From assembly GCF_900460245.1 (NCBI RefSeq), contig NZ_UHIP01000002.1:620001-684000 (forward strand): a stretch of 64,000 nucleotides of DNA. Direction: 5' to 3'. The notes beneath the pieces were generated by a model, which ran no database searches, was not told where the DNA came from, and worked only from the letters and a program-made list of their open reading frames with translations. The DNA comes from Vibrio fluvialis (GTDB lineage Bacteria; Pseudomonadota; Gammaproteobacteria; Enterobacterales; Vibrionaceae). Numbering within the stretch: the stretch's first letter is position 1; each line of letters opens with the position of its first letter. Shown one piece after another: positions 16,670-25,973 of this stretch. A program made the position numbers and the translations under genes.

Positions 16670-17575
16670 TTATTTCTCCACGCCAGGCAGGTCGATGCCG
16701 TCAAAAATTTTAATCACGGCGCTGTCGTCCTCTTTACCAAAACCCGCGTTGCTGGCGGAGGTAAACATGTTGAGCGCAGTGCTTGCCAGTGGTAGTGGGA
16801 ATTTCAGATCCTGCGCGGTATCGGCGACCAGATTGAGGTCTTTGACAAAGATGTCGACCATGGATTTTGGCGAGTAGTCGCCGTCCACCACGTGTTTCAT
16901 GCGGTTCTCAAACATCCAGGAGTTGCCTGCTGCGTTGGTGACCACGTCGTACATCAGATCGAGAGGAATATTGGCACGAGCGGCCAGTGCCATCGCTTCC
17001 GCGCCTGCGGCAATGTGCACGCCAGCGAGCAACTGGTGAATGATTTTCACCGTGGCGCCAAGACCGATTTCCGTGCCGATGTTGTAAACTTTGCCCGCAG
17101 TGGCGTCGAGTACCGGCGCCAGTTTTGCAAAGGCTTGTTCGCTGCCGGACGCCATGATGGTCATCTCGCCCGCTTCCGCTTTGACTGCGCCACCCGAAAC
17201 GGGGGCGTCGAGCATCAGCAGGTTGTGAGCCTTAAGGCCGGCTTCAATGTCTTTTGCGTCTTGAGCAGAGATCGTGGCAGAGACCATCACAGCGGTGCCA
17301 GGCTTGAGGTTCGCGGCCAGACCTGAATCGAACAGCACCGATTTCACCTGTTTGGCGTTGATCACCAGCAGCAGTACTGCATCCAGTTGGCTGGCAAATT
17401 GGTTCGCGTCGCTCGATACCGCTTTCGCGCCGTAGTTGCCGAGTGTCTCCAGAGCAACCGGATTAAGGTCAACGCCGTACACATCCAGCCCGGCACGAAC
17501 ACAGGATTTCGCGGCGCCCATGCCCATAGAGCCTAATCCGATCACAGCTACCGACTTAACTGTTTGATTATCCAT
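16670..17575 (-). CDS. ltnD: L-threonate dehydrogenase
   Basis: 301 residues of the 3-hydroxyisobutyrate dehydrogenase family. The N-terminal Rossmann motif is VIGLGSMGMGAAKS, the substrate loop DAPVSGGAVKAEAG is intact and the catalytic lysine lies in GLGATVKIIHQLL. It oxidises L-threonate at C2 with NAD+, the first step of the pathway. It is first in the operon, transcribed away from the DeoR gene. Counterpart of E. coli ygbJ. Confidence 0.92.
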   Translation of the reverse strand: MDNQTVKSVAVIGLGSMGMGAAKSCVRAGLDVYGVDLNPVALETLGNYGAKAVSSDANQFASQLDAVLLLVINAKQVKSVLFDSGLAANLKPGTAVMVSATISAQDAKDIEAGLKAHNLLMLDAPVSGGAVKAEAGEMTIMASGSEQAFAKLAPVLDATAGKVYNIGTEIGLGATVKIIHQLLAGVHIAAGAEAMALAARANIPLDLMYDVVTNAAGNSWMFENRMKHVVDGDYSPKSMVDIFVKDLNLVADTAQDLKFPLPLASTALNMFTSASNAGFGKEDDSAVIKIFDGIDLPGVEK

Positions 17576-17636
17576 ACACTTATCTCGCTCTAAACGTGTT
17601 TTAAAATGTTAATTTGTGTTCTTTATTGTGATTATA

Positions 17637-17787
17637 TGTGAATTTTACGCGATTATCCTGTGTGGTAACTCACAAAATTTACCATTCACTAACAACAATG
17701 TGAAAATTAAGCCGCAATTCACACTCCTTACCCTCAGTTTAGTGCCCAAAAGCGGATTGAATTCACAATAGTTAACACAACTTCACA
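17637..17787. promoter_or_regulatory. Repeated TTCACA/TGTGAA boxes between ltnD and the DeoR gene
   Basis: TGTGAA occurs at 17637-17642 and 17699-17704. TTCACA occurs at 17718-17723, 17762-17767 and 17782-17787. The last two are 20 bases apart, two helical turns. Clustered short repeats in a divergent control region fit DeoR-family operators; TGTGA halves could also belong to a CRP site. The assignment is inference. Confidence 0.5.
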
Positions 17788-17841
17788 CATCGATGGATGG
17801 CTGGTAAGATGAACACACTTATCATCTACGGCTAAGTCATT

Positions 17842-18642
17842 ATGATTCCAGCAGAACGTCACAAAACCATCCTGTCACTGCTTTCACAACAGGAAGTTAT
17901 CAGCATCAACGAGCTGGTTGAGCAACTCGATGTGTCGCACATGACCATTCGCCGCGACATCGCCAAACTCGAAAAACTGGGCAAGGTGCTGTCGGTGTCC
18001 GGTGGCGTGCAGCTCACTAAGGTGCTGCATCAGGAGCCGTCCCACGATGCCAAAGCGACGCAACATGCCAACGAGAAAGCGGCGATTGGCCACATTGCCA
18101 GCCAGTTGGTGCCGAAAAATTCCACGGTGTATCTTGATGCCGGCACCACGACGCTGGAAATTGCCCATCAACTCGCTCCACGTGACGATCTGCTGTTTAT
18201 TACCAACGATTTTGTGATTGCGGCTTATCTCACTCATCACAGCAAAAGCGACCTTTATCATACCGGCGGGCGCGTGGATCGCGAGAACCAGTCGAGCGTG
18301 GGCAGTAAGGTGTCGGACTTTCTGGCGGGGATGAATGTGGATGTGGCGTTCGTGTCGACTTCGTCATGGAACCTGCGCGGCATCTCGACCCCCAGTGAGC
18401 CGAAGGTGATTGTTAAAAAAGCGGTGGCTGCGGCGGCGCAGAAGGTGATTCTGGTGTCCGACTCATCCAAATACGGCAAAATCGCCACCTTTCACGCCCT
18501 CGATATTCAGAGTTTTGACGCGGTGATCACCGATGCATCGTTCCCGGTCAGCGTGCGTCAGGAACTGGAAGAAAAAGGCATTCAAGTGCTGATGGAGACG
18601 TCGGCGGCCAGCGTGACAGCGCTGGGAGAAGCCACCGTCTGA
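17842..18642 (+). CDS. DeoR-family repressor of the threonate operon
   Basis: 266 residues. The N-terminal DeoR helix-turn-helix is clear (ERHKTILSLLSQQEVISINE, VSHMTIRRDIAKLEKLGKV). The C-terminal sugar-phosphate-sensing domain carries the conserved VYLDAGTTTLEIA and a late KAVAAAAQKVILVSDSSKYGK. It corresponds to E. coli ygbI, which sits in the same divergent position. The inducer is probably a phosphorylated pathway intermediate. The ATG at 17842 has a weak ribosome site. Confidence 0.92.
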   Translation: MIPAERHKTILSLLSQQEVISINELVEQLDVSHMTIRRDIAKLEKLGKVLSVSGGVQLTKVLHQEPSHDAKATQHANEKAAIGHIASQLVPKNSTVYLDAGTTTLEIAHQLAPRDDLLFITNDFVIAAYLTHHSKSDLYHTGGRVDRENQSSVGSKVSDFLAGMNVDVAFVSTSSWNLRGISTPSEPKVIVKKAVAAAAQKVILVSDSSKYGKIATFHALDIQSFDAVITDASFPVSVRQELEEKGIQVLMETSAASVTALGEATV

Positions 18643-18670
18643 GGCCGGGTTCACACAAGTGACGATCCAT

Positions 18671-18695
18671 AGCCAGCACTTGTCGCTGGCTTTTT
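18671..18695 (+). terminator. Rho-independent terminator after the DeoR gene
   Basis: AGCCAGC and GCTGGCT form a 7-bp stem around a 7-base loop, followed by a T run. Confidence 0.85.
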
Positions 18696-18825
18696 GGTTT
18701 CTGCGCCTCGGTGGGTGGGCGTTATGACACATTGGTCATGTATATAGAACGAAATGATTTAAGCGCTTTAATTGATATATTGAAGAATAAGGTTAACTTT
18801 AGTAGGAGTTTTGCACATTTTTTAT

Positions 18826-18847
18826 GCAGCAGAATGCTGCGTTTTTT
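18826..18847 (+). terminator. Terminator-like hairpin in the leader of the PAS chemoreceptor gene
   Basis: GCAGCA and TGCTGC form a perfect 6-bp stem with a 3-base loop, followed by G and six T. It ends 34 bases before the chemoreceptor start codon, so it may attenuate that gene or end a short AT-rich leader RNA. Confidence 0.55.
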
Positions 18848-18881
18848 AATCTTACGCTGCTTGTCAATCGAGGGAGTGAGT

Positions 18882-20195
18882 ATGTTGTTTCGTAAAAATG
18901 TTACCCAACCTAAAGATAACAATAATCAAATCATCAATGCGCTACAGGCTGAACTGTCGAGTATCGCCAATTCATGTGCAACCATTTACTTTACTCCGGA
19001 GGGGGAAGTGGTTGATGCCAGCCCGCTGTTCCTGAGCACCATGGGTTATACCCTCGATGAGATCAAAGGCCAGCATCACCGTCTGTTTTGTCCGCCTGAG
19101 CTGGTGGACAAACCGCAATATCGCCAGTTTTGGAGCGACTTGGCCAAGGGTAAACCACAGCGCGGCACCTTTTTGCGCAAGAGCAAGCAAGGCCATGATG
19201 TGTGGCTGGAAGCAACCTACATTCCGATTGAGCAGGATGGTCGTGTGGTGCGCATCATGAAAATCGCCAACGACATCACGCAGAATTTTGAAGAGTCGGT
19301 GGACGACAAAGCGCTGCTGCAGGCGATTCATCGCTCCAATGCGGTGATTGAATTTACCGTCGATGGTCGGGTGATCGACGCGAATGACAACTTTGTGCAC
19401 GCGCTGGGTTACAACGAGTTGAGAGAGATCAAAGGCCAGCATCACGAGATCTTCTGTCCGCCAGAATTTTATAAAGAGAACCCGACCTTTTGGCGCGACC
19501 TGGCAAATGGTCAGGTGAAAAATGGCTTGTTTCGCCGCGTGAGTCGCAATGGCGACAACGTGTGGATCGAAGCGACATACAATCCGGTGTTTGATCACCG
19601 CGGTAAGGTGATCAAAGTCACCAAGATCGCTTGCGATATTACTGAACGCATGGAGCGCCAACTGGCGATCCAGAAAGCGGCGGAAGTGGCGCACAGCACG
19701 TCGGTGGAAACTGCCCAGGTATCGGAACGCGGTGCCAGTATCCTGAAACAGAATCTGAGTAATTCAGAAAAAATCTCCTCAGACATTCGCCGCTCGTCGG
19801 GGCTGGTGGATGATCTCAATACCCAATCGGAAGAGATCTCGAAAATCGTCACCACGATTAAATCGATTGCCGATCAAACCAACTTATTGGCACTCAATGC
19901 GGCGATCGAGGCGGCGCGGGCAGGCGATCACGGACGCGGGTTTGCGGTGGTGGCGGACGAAGTGCGCACGCTGGCGTCACGCACGACCCGCTCGACGGAA
20001 GAGATCAACACTATGGTTGATCGCAATAATCAGCTGGTGGGCAATGTGCGCAGCAGCATGGTGGAGGTGACCGAACAGGCAACGCGCAACGCCGACCTGA
20101 TTGCCGAAGCCTCGGAAATCATTCATGAGATCCTCAAAGGAGCCGACTACGTGTCGCACGTGGTGGGGGACTTGGTGAACAGTTCGCAGCGCTGA
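18882..20195 (+). CDS. Soluble PAS-PAS methyl-accepting chemotaxis protein, BdlA-like
   Basis: 437 residues from the ATG at 18882, chosen for GAGGGAG just upstream; an in-frame extension to 18711 crosses a terminator hairpin. Two tandem PAS domains (about 45-150 and 165-275) contain near-identical KGQHH and FCPPE blocks, so one arose by duplication. An MCP signalling domain follows, with [12 protein letters not shown] at its tip. No membrane segment is present. The layout and length resemble P. aeruginosa BdlA, a soluble redox or oxygen sensor linked to biofilm dispersal, and the energy sensor Aer. Ligand is unproven; heme or FAD is plausible. Confidence 0.87.
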   Translation: MLFRKNVTQPKDNNNQIINALQAELSSIANSCATIYFTPEGEVVDASPLFLSTMGYTLDEIKGQHHRLFCPPELVDKPQYRQFWSDLAKGKPQRGTFLRKSKQGHDVWLEATYIPIEQDGRVVRIMKIANDITQNFEESVDDKALLQAIHRSNAVIEFTVDGRVIDANDNFVHALGYNELREIKGQHHEIFCPPEFYKENPTFWRDLANGQVKNGLFRRVSRNGDNVWIEATYNPVFDHRGKVIKVTKIACDITERMERQLAIQKAAEVAHSTSVETAQVSERGASILKQNLSNSEKISSDIRRSSGLVDDLNTQSEEISKIVTTIKSIADQTNLLALNAAIEAARAGDHGRGFAVVADEVRTLASRTTRSTEEINTMVDRNNQLVGNVRSSMVEVTEQATRNADLIAEASEIIHEILKGADYVSHVVGDLVNSSQR

Positions 20196-20376
20196 CGGTT
20201 TGCAACCCGAGCGCGACTGCTCAAGCGGTGTGCGCTTTAGCTGAGATTTGCGGTTTGTTTGCGCAAAGCTGAAGAATTTTCATTATCCATTGCCGGACGA
20301 GGCAGTTAGAGTAAAGCAAGTGGCGGGCATCAACCCGCCGTTTGTATTTAATTCAGCAGCCAAAGGAGAGGTGGGT

Positions 20377-21504
20377 GTGAAATACGATGTTGTGGTCGTT
20401 GGGGCCGGTTCGATGGGCATGGCCGCAGGCTATTTTCTTGCCAGACAGGGCAAAAAAGTGTTGATGATGGACGCCTTTGACCCACCGCATCACCACGCCA
20501 GCCATCATGGTGAAACCCGCATTATTCGCCACGCTTACGGCGAAGGGGAAAAGTACGTACCGCTGGCACTGCGCGCACAGGCGTTGTGGGAAGAGCTGCA
20601 AGCCCAAAGTGGCCAGACGCTGTTTCTCAAAACTGGCGTGCTTAATATGGGTGAAGCCACCTCGCCGTTCATTCAGATGATCATCGCCAGTGCGGAAAAA
20701 TATCAGTTGCCGATCGAAGTGCTGACTGCGGCACAAATTCACCAGCGTTTTCCGGGCATCACGCTGCCAGAGAGCTACATCGGTTGTTTTGAATCGACCT
20801 CGGGTGTATTGCGTTGTGAAGACTGTATCACTGCTTATCGCCAGTTGGCGCTGGAGCACGGTGCTGAGCTGCTGACGTACCATCCGCTGGAAGAGATTGA
20901 AGTCCAAGGTGGCGAAGTGACGCTGCGCAGCGGCGACAAAGTGATCGTGGCTGATAAAGTGATTGTCTCTGCGGGAGCGTGGGCGACCAAGCTGATGAAC
21001 AAGCTGGATTTTGCTCTGCCGATGCAGCCGAATCGCAAAACCTTTGCCTGGTTTGAAGCCGACGAAGCGCTGTATGGTGACGGCGTGTTCCCGGCATTCT
21101 CGTTTGATTCGCCGCAAGGCATTTACTACGGTTTCCCAAGTATCGACGGTGCGGGGCTGAAAGTCGGTCGCCACGATGGTGGTGACGCGCAGGACCCGGA
21201 TCAGCCGGTTGCCCCTTACGACAACGTTACTGACAGCGTCGATTTGGAGCGCTTTTTGGCGACGGTCATGCCCAAAACGTCTGGCCTGATGTATGGAAAA
21301 ACCTGCATGTACAGCATGACCGCCGATGAGAATTTCATCATCGATAGGCATCCAGAGCACGATAACATCATTGTGGCGGCTGGTTTTTCCGGCCATGGCT
21401 TTAAGTTTGCCAGTGTGATTGGTGAGATCCTCAGCGATTTGGCTGTGCGCGGTGAAACGGAGCACGATATCTCACTGTTTTCGCTCAGCCGTTTTCAGTC
21501 ATAA
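20377..21504 (+). CDS. solA: N-methyl-L-tryptophan oxidase (sarcosine oxidase family)
   Basis: 375 residues starting at GTG 20377, which follows AAAGGAGAGG at good spacing; the longer frame to 20248 lacks a ribosome site. The FAD-binding motif DVVVVGAGSMGMAAGYFLA opens the protein. Cys310 in KTCMYSMT aligns with the cysteine that holds FAD covalently in monomeric sarcosine oxidase, and GFSGHGFKF is the expected C-terminal flavin loop. It oxidatively demethylates N-methyl amino acids, giving formaldehyde and hydrogen peroxide. Length matches E. coli SolA. Confidence 0.9.
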   Translation: MKYDVVVVGAGSMGMAAGYFLARQGKKVLMMDAFDPPHHHASHHGETRIIRHAYGEGEKYVPLALRAQALWEELQAQSGQTLFLKTGVLNMGEATSPFIQMIIASAEKYQLPIEVLTAAQIHQRFPGITLPESYIGCFESTSGVLRCEDCITAYRQLALEHGAELLTYHPLEEIEVQGGEVTLRSGDKVIVADKVIVSAGAWATKLMNKLDFALPMQPNRKTFAWFEADEALYGDGVFPAFSFDSPQGIYYGFPSIDGAGLKVGRHDGGDAQDPDQPVAPYDNVTDSVDLERFLATVMPKTSGLMYGKTCMYSMTADENFIIDRHPEHDNIIVAAGFSGHGFKFASVIGEILSDLAVRGETEHDISLFSLSRFQS

Positions 21505-21523
21505 CAACGCGCATTCAAAGCGA

Positions 21524-21549
21524 AAGGAAGCCATTCGGCTTCCTTTTTT
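21524..21549 (+). terminator. Rho-independent terminator after solA
   Basis: AAGGAAGCC and GGCTTCCTT around a 4-base loop, followed by a T run. Confidence 0.88.
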
Positions 21550-21576
21550 ATTGTGTGTTTTTTTGCGTGATGGCGC

Positions 21577-22470
21577 TTAAACCGGCGCGCGAATGTCGTC
21601 CTGCCAGCGCTCGGCAACAAAATCGATGAACTGACGCACCAATGGCGTTTGATAACTGCGCGACAGATACACCGCCCACAGATGACTGCTCGGGCTGTGA
21701 TAATCGGCCAGCACTTTGACCAGTTCACCGCGTGCAAGATACGGGTTAGCGAGATCGCACGGCAGCCACACCACGCCTTTATGATGCAGCGCCGCGCTGC
21801 GCAGAATATCCATGTCGTTGGCGCGAATCGTACCGCTGACTTTGACGCTGAAATGCTGATTGTCGCGCACCATATCCCAGGTGTGATTGGTGAGATGCAC
21901 GAAGCAGTTATGGCGGGTGAGATCGGCAGGCTCAGTGATGGGGTCATGCGTTTGCAAGTACTGTGGCGAGGCACACACCACCGTATCGACCTGGATCAGG
22001 CGGCGGGCAATCAGACTCTCGTCCGGCTGCTGAGTAAAGCGCAGCGCCACATCCACCCGTTCATCCACCAGTTGCGACAGGCGGTCGGAGGCGAGAATAT
22101 CAATCGTCACCTGCGGATGCAGATCGGTAAACGCTTCGACGGTGTCGAGCAGCAGATGCTGCGCCAACCCGATCGGGGCGGAAATACGAATGCTGCCGGT
22201 CAGTGATTGCGACTGCTCCAGCGCACGAATTTCCAGCTCGGCCGTTTGGTCGAGAATTTGCTCGCAGCGGGTCAGCGCCTCTTCGCCGGCGGCGGTCAGG
22301 CTCACTTTGCGTGTGGTGCGGTGCAGCAAGCGCTGTTTGAGCCAGTCCTCAATTTCCTGCACATGGCGCGTAACCTGCAACCGGCTGAGGTTCAGGTTGT
22401 CCGCGGCTTTGGTAAAACTGCCGGTGTTAGCGACTTCAACAAAACTGCGCATGGCGGTCAGTCTGTCCAT
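21577..22470 (-). CDS. LysR-family transcriptional regulator
   Basis: 297 residues from the ATG at 22470, with GGAG upstream. The helix-turn-helix is SFTKAADNLNLSRLQVTRHV and the rest is the LysR effector domain. The unusual LSRLQVTRHVQEIEDWL recognition region matches the large group of CrgA/YhjC-type regulators. It is divergent from the NAD(P)-binding protein gene at 22613, which it most likely controls. Effector unknown. Confidence 0.87.
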   Translation of the reverse strand: MDRLTAMRSFVEVANTGSFTKAADNLNLSRLQVTRHVQEIEDWLKQRLLHRTTRKVSLTAAGEEALTRCEQILDQTAELEIRALEQSQSLTGSIRISAPIGLAQHLLLDTVEAFTDLHPQVTIDILASDRLSQLVDERVDVALRFTQQPDESLIARRLIQVDTVVCASPQYLQTHDPITEPADLTRHNCFVHLTNHTWDMVRDNQHFSVKVSGTIRANDMDILRSAALHHKGVVWLPCDLANPYLARGELVKVLADYHSPSSHLWAVYLSRSYQTPLVRQFIDFVAERWQDDIRAPV

Positions 22471-22612
22471 CGTTGGCTCCAATTAGTAACTCACATTGAA
22501 ACAATCTACATCCTTTTTGTGCATTTTTCACGGTTTGGTTAGCAATTAAACTGGGCTCCGTTGATTGGAAACATCCATTGAAAAATTCAGATTCCAGATG
22601 AGGAGAGTTCAG

Positions 22613-23248
22613 ATGAAAGTAGCAGTATTGGGTGCAAGCGGTTGGATTGGTAGCCACATTGTTGAAGAAGCACAAGCGCGTGGCCATGACGTGATTGCTG
22701 TGGTGCGTGACCCGGCAAAAGTCAGCGCACAAGGCGTGGACGTTCGCCAGTTTGATCTGCAAGCGGGTGGTGACCTTGCTGCGGCAGTCGCTGGTGCCGA
22801 CGTGGTGGTGGCATCCATTGGTGGCCGTGCAGCTGGCACGCACGACATCGTCGCGAAAACCGCAACCGTGATGCTGGAACAGTTGCCGCAAGCAGGTGTT
22901 GAGCGTCTGCTATGGGTTGGCGGTGCGGGTTCACTCGAAGTGGCTCCGGGCGTAAAATTGGTGACCTTACCGGACTTTCCTGAAGCGTATAAAGCTGAAG
23001 CCTTGGCACAAGGCGAAGCGCTGGATGTGTTTAAAGCCAGCACCAGTTCAGTGAACTGGACGTTCATGAGCCCAGCGGCGGAAATCTTCCCGGGCGAAAA
23101 ACAGGGCGCTTACCGCGTTGGCGGTGACCAACTGCTGAGCGATGCACAAGGTAACAGCCGCATCTCTGTGGCGGACTACGCCGCGGCGTTGGTCGATGAG
23201 CTGGAAAGCGCAGCGCACCCACGTCAACGCATTGGTTTTGCTTACTAA
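22613..23248 (+). CDS. NAD(P)H-binding Rossmann protein, atypical SDR
   Basis: 211 residues from the ATG at 22613, which has AGGAGAG upstream. It begins with the nucleotide-binding motif VAVLGASGWIGSHIVEEAQ and follows the YwnB/BVR-B-like NmrA branch (GAGSLEVAPG, WTFMSPAAEIFPG). Such proteins reduce flavins or quinones or sense NADPH; the reaction here is not known. A LysR regulator divides from it at 22470, a pairing common in redox-responsive loci. Confidence 0.83.
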   Translation: MKVAVLGASGWIGSHIVEEAQARGHDVIAVVRDPAKVSAQGVDVRQFDLQAGGDLAAAVAGADVVVASIGGRAAGTHDIVAKTATVMLEQLPQAGVERLLWVGGAGSLEVAPGVKLVTLPDFPEAYKAEALAQGEALDVFKASTSSVNWTFMSPAAEIFPGEKQGAYRVGGDQLLSDAQGNSRISVADYAAALVDELESAAHPRQRIGFAY

Positions 23249-23279
23249 TATCAAGCAATTTATGGCCAAATGAAAACCA

Positions 23280-23308
23280 AAAGCCAGCCCGAAACGGCTG
23301 GCTTTTTT
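23280..23308. terminator. Bidirectional terminator
   Basis: AAGCCAGCC and GGCTGGCTT flank a 6-base loop, with an A-rich left side and a T run on the right, between convergent genes. Confidence 0.88.
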
Positions 23309-23322
23309 AATCTTCAATGCAT

Positions 23323-24210
23323 TTAAGAAAGCTCTTGTTGCGTGAGCGCTTTGTTCTGTCTGGCGCGCCACAGCCGGCGCCATTTGACCGGCATCATCGG
23401 CACCACGATAAGCAAGATGCCCACCACGGTCAACACGTCCGGCACTTCGTCAAACCACATCACGCCAAACCAGGTGACAAACACCAAGCCTGAATATTCC
23501 GCCAGTGCGATGCGGTTGGCTTCCACCCCTTTGTATGCCAGCAGCACCAAAACGTGATAGCCCAGTACCAACAGGTTAATCAGCACAATCCAGCCCAAAT
23601 GACGCCAGGAAATTGGTGCCCATTGTGGCAGCGCGAGAATCAGCGCTAGTGGCAGCGTCATCACTCCAGTCCAGAATAGAGTCGCGACCATCGGCTGCTC
23701 CGAGGGCAGTTTGCGAATCAGAATATTCCCCAGTCCCATCGACAGCGCGCAGCCCAATCCCGCAATCGCCGCCCAGTGAAACTGCTCCGGACGTAGCACC
23801 ACCAGCACGCCGGCAAAGCCAATCAGAGTAGCGACAATCTGTTTCACTGCCGGGCGCTCACCGAGCAGGGTTATCGACAGCGGCAGCATCAGCAGCGGGC
23901 CGACGTAGAACATCGCGTTGGCGGTGGCGAGTGGCAAGTAAGTGATCGCTATCATCGCGCACGCGCTGCCCAGCAGGATAAGTTGCGCACGCGAGAAGGT
24001 TACCCAGCATTTTCCACCCTGCATGCGTTCAGCTTTCGGCATACGCAGCCACAACGGCAGCAGAATCAGCGTGCTGATCAACTGGCGAATAAATACATAT
24101 TGGAAAGTCGGCACTTCGCCGTTGAGCACTTTAAGCGACACATCGGAAAAAGAGGCCAGCAAGTTCGCCAGTACCAACAAAGTAATCGCGCGCGAAATGG
24201 GGTTCGACAT
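23323..24210 (-). CDS. EamA/DMT-family transporter
   Basis: 295 residues with ten hydrophobic helices in two EamA repeats (first from ITLLVLANLLASFSDVS, second from IAGLGCALSMGLGNI). The start at 24210 is favoured over a TTG at 24225 because AGG precedes it at usable distance. Family members export amino acids, drugs or other metabolites. No neighbour suggests the substrate, and the gene is monocistronic. Confidence 0.87.
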   Translation of the reverse strand: MSNPISRAITLLVLANLLASFSDVSLKVLNGEVPTFQYVFIRQLISTLILLPLWLRMPKAERMQGGKCWVTFSRAQLILLGSACAMIAITYLPLATANAMFYVGPLLMLPLSITLLGERPAVKQIVATLIGFAGVLVVLRPEQFHWAAIAGLGCALSMGLGNILIRKLPSEQPMVATLFWTGVMTLPLALILALPQWAPISWRHLGWIVLINLLVLGYHVLVLLAYKGVEANRIALAEYSGLVFVTWFGVMWFDEVPDVLTVVGILLIVVPMMPVKWRRLWRARQNKALTQQELS

Positions 24211-24340
24211 GAAATGTGCCTGCAAAAATGAAAGCGCTCAGCGCCGGAGAGTGGCGCTATTTTAGAGGATTTGTGAAAAATGAAAAGGTGTTTTAAAAAT
24301 GAATGTAGCGAAGTTTAAAACACCTTATCAAGGGAAACTG

Positions 24341-25306
24341 TCAGCCGCTTTGCGCCACGGTATCGACCGTATAGTGGGACGGCGCGAAGCGGCGGCGAAA
24401 ATCGCTTGGAGTTAACCCCATGATTTTGATGAACACTTTTCGGCAGGCACCGACATCTTCGTAGCCAATTTGATGGGCGATCCATTCAAACGGCTGCGCG
24501 GTGGATTCGAGCCAGTCGCAAGCTTTTTGAATCCGCACGCGTTGCAGATACTGAATCGGATTGAGCCCGGTCGCTTTGAGGAAGCGGCGCTGCACTGTGC
24601 GTTCGGTGACGCTGGCGTGATCGGCGAGCTGCACGATGGTTAAGTTGTCGGCAAAGCGGCGGTGAATCAGATGTTGCAGTGCGACGATGCTTTCATCACC
24701 GTGCAAAAAGCTGGGCGTGAACTGCTGGTAGTAGCGCTGCTCACGTGAGCCGGTATCGACCACCAACAATTTGCCCACCTGACGCATCACGGCAGGCGAA
24801 GCAAACTGCGCGATAAGTTCAAGACCCAAATCAATCCACGACATCATGCCGCCGGCGGTGATGATGTCGCCTTGGTTGATCAGAATGTCGTCGGTATTGA
24901 GCTGCAACTGGGGATGGCGCTGCTGAAACAGTTCGGCCAAGCCCCAATGGGTGGTGATGACTTTGTGCGCCAGCAAACCGGTATCGGCGAGCAAAAACAC
25001 GCCCGCACAGGCGGAAGCGAGAATCGCACCTTGTTGATGACGCGTTTGCAGCCAGTCGGTGAGTTCAACCGGCGCTTTGACGTCAAAACCGCGTTCACGA
25101 CTGGGTGGCAGCACCACCACCGCGTAAGGCACATCTTCATGAGTGGCGGCGTCCAGCGGCCAGCGCAGCAGGTGGCAGTTAAACTGAAAGGGCTGCTCCA
25201 GTTCGGCGCAGGCGCGGTTTGCCATCCACAGCATTTCTTCCAGCCCATGCACGGCAGAGAGCAGGCAACCGGGGTAGGCGATAATGGCAATCTGAATGTG
25301 GTTCAC
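24341..25306 (-). CDS. GlxA-type AraC regulator with DJ-1/PfpI domain
   Basis: 321 residues. The N-terminal half is a DJ-1/PfpI-like class I amidotransferase fold with its nucleophile-elbow cysteine kept (ASACAGVFLLAD). The C-terminal half is an AraC double helix-turn-helix (LADHASVTERTVQRRFLKAT). The start is GTG 25306, with AAGGATG upstream. It is divergent from the isochorismatase-family hydrolase and is its probable regulator. Known members such as GbdR, CdhR and ArgR control nitrogen-compound breakdown. Confidence 0.87.
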   Translation of the reverse strand: MNHIQIAIIAYPGCLLSAVHGLEEMLWMANRACAELEQPFQFNCHLLRWPLDAATHEDVPYAVVVLPPSRERGFDVKAPVELTDWLQTRHQQGAILASACAGVFLLADTGLLAHKVITTHWGLAELFQQRHPQLQLNTDDILINQGDIITAGGMMSWIDLGLELIAQFASPAVMRQVGKLLVVDTGSREQRYYQQFTPSFLHGDESIVALQHLIHRRFADNLTIVQLADHASVTERTVQRRFLKATGLNPIQYLQRVRIQKACDWLESTAQPFEWIAHQIGYEDVGACRKVFIKIMGLTPSDFRRRFAPSHYTVDTVAQSG

Positions 25307-25417
25307 GAAACATCCTTGCTGTCGTTTTTGGCTCGATAAAAGTCATTTTAGACTCTGAACAACACAATGCAATCGGCGGATACTCAGGACTCATCCCAAC
25401 AAGAATAGGAGAAAACC

Positions 25418-25924
25418 ATGAGTCACACGGCGTTAATTGTTATCGATGTTCAAAACGACTACTTCCCGGCAGGGGCCTATCCGCAGCATCTGGCTGAGCA
25501 GGCGTTGGCTAACACACTGTCCGCAATAGATATCGCGCAGCAACGCGGCTGGTCTGTTGTATTGGTACAGCATGTCGGCGGCGAAGAGGCACCCTTTTTC
25601 AAAGCGGGCAGCGAAGGGGTGAACTTGCATTCGGCACTGATTGCCAAAGTGCCTTCAAGCGTTGTGGTGGAGAAGCAGCACGCCGACAGCTTTCTCAACA
25701 CCATCTTAAGTGACGTACTGCGCGCGCAAAATATTCGTGAGTTGGTGGTGTGCGGCATGATGACGCAAAACTGCGTCACCCATACCGCGCTGTCGCCTGC
25801 GGCCAGTGATTACTCGGTTCGCGTGCTCAGCGATGCGTGCAGCGCGCCGGATGCCATGGTGCATGGCATTGCACTACGCGCATTGAGCGACCGCGTGCCG
25901 CTGATGACATTGGATAATTTGTGA
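25418..25924 (+). CDS. Isochorismatase-family cysteine hydrolase
   Basis: 168 residues with the full family triad: Asp10 in IDVQNDYF, Lys86 in VVEKQHADSF and Cys119 in TQNCVTHTA. Members cleave C-N bonds in nicotinamide, N-carbamoyl amines or related amides, or the ether of isochorismate. The single-domain length and PAGAYPQHLAEQ opening fit an amidohydrolase of the YecD/YcaC kind more than true isochorismatase, as no siderophore genes are nearby. The ATG has AGGAGAAA upstream. Two GlxA-type regulators flank it. Confidence 0.86.
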   Translation: MSHTALIVIDVQNDYFPAGAYPQHLAEQALANTLSAIDIAQQRGWSVVLVQHVGGEEAPFFKAGSEGVNLHSALIAKVPSSVVVEKQHADSFLNTILSDVLRAQNIRELVVCGMMTQNCVTHTALSPAASDYSVRVLSDACSAPDAMVHGIALRALSDRVPLMTLDNL

Positions 25925-25973
25925 GCACTCACTTTCTCTTTATCTTCTCATACAAAAGGCACTAGCCGATAAC

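Noticed and set aside
18711..18881. N-terminal extension of the PAS chemoreceptor
   Set aside because: The extension runs through a terminator-like hairpin and has no ribosome site, whereas the ATG at 18882 has GAGGGAG before it.
20353..21465. 370-codon open frame antisense to solA
   Set aside because: It lies fully opposite a well-supported SolA protein and encodes Arg/His-rich sequence typical of a GC-biased shadow frame.
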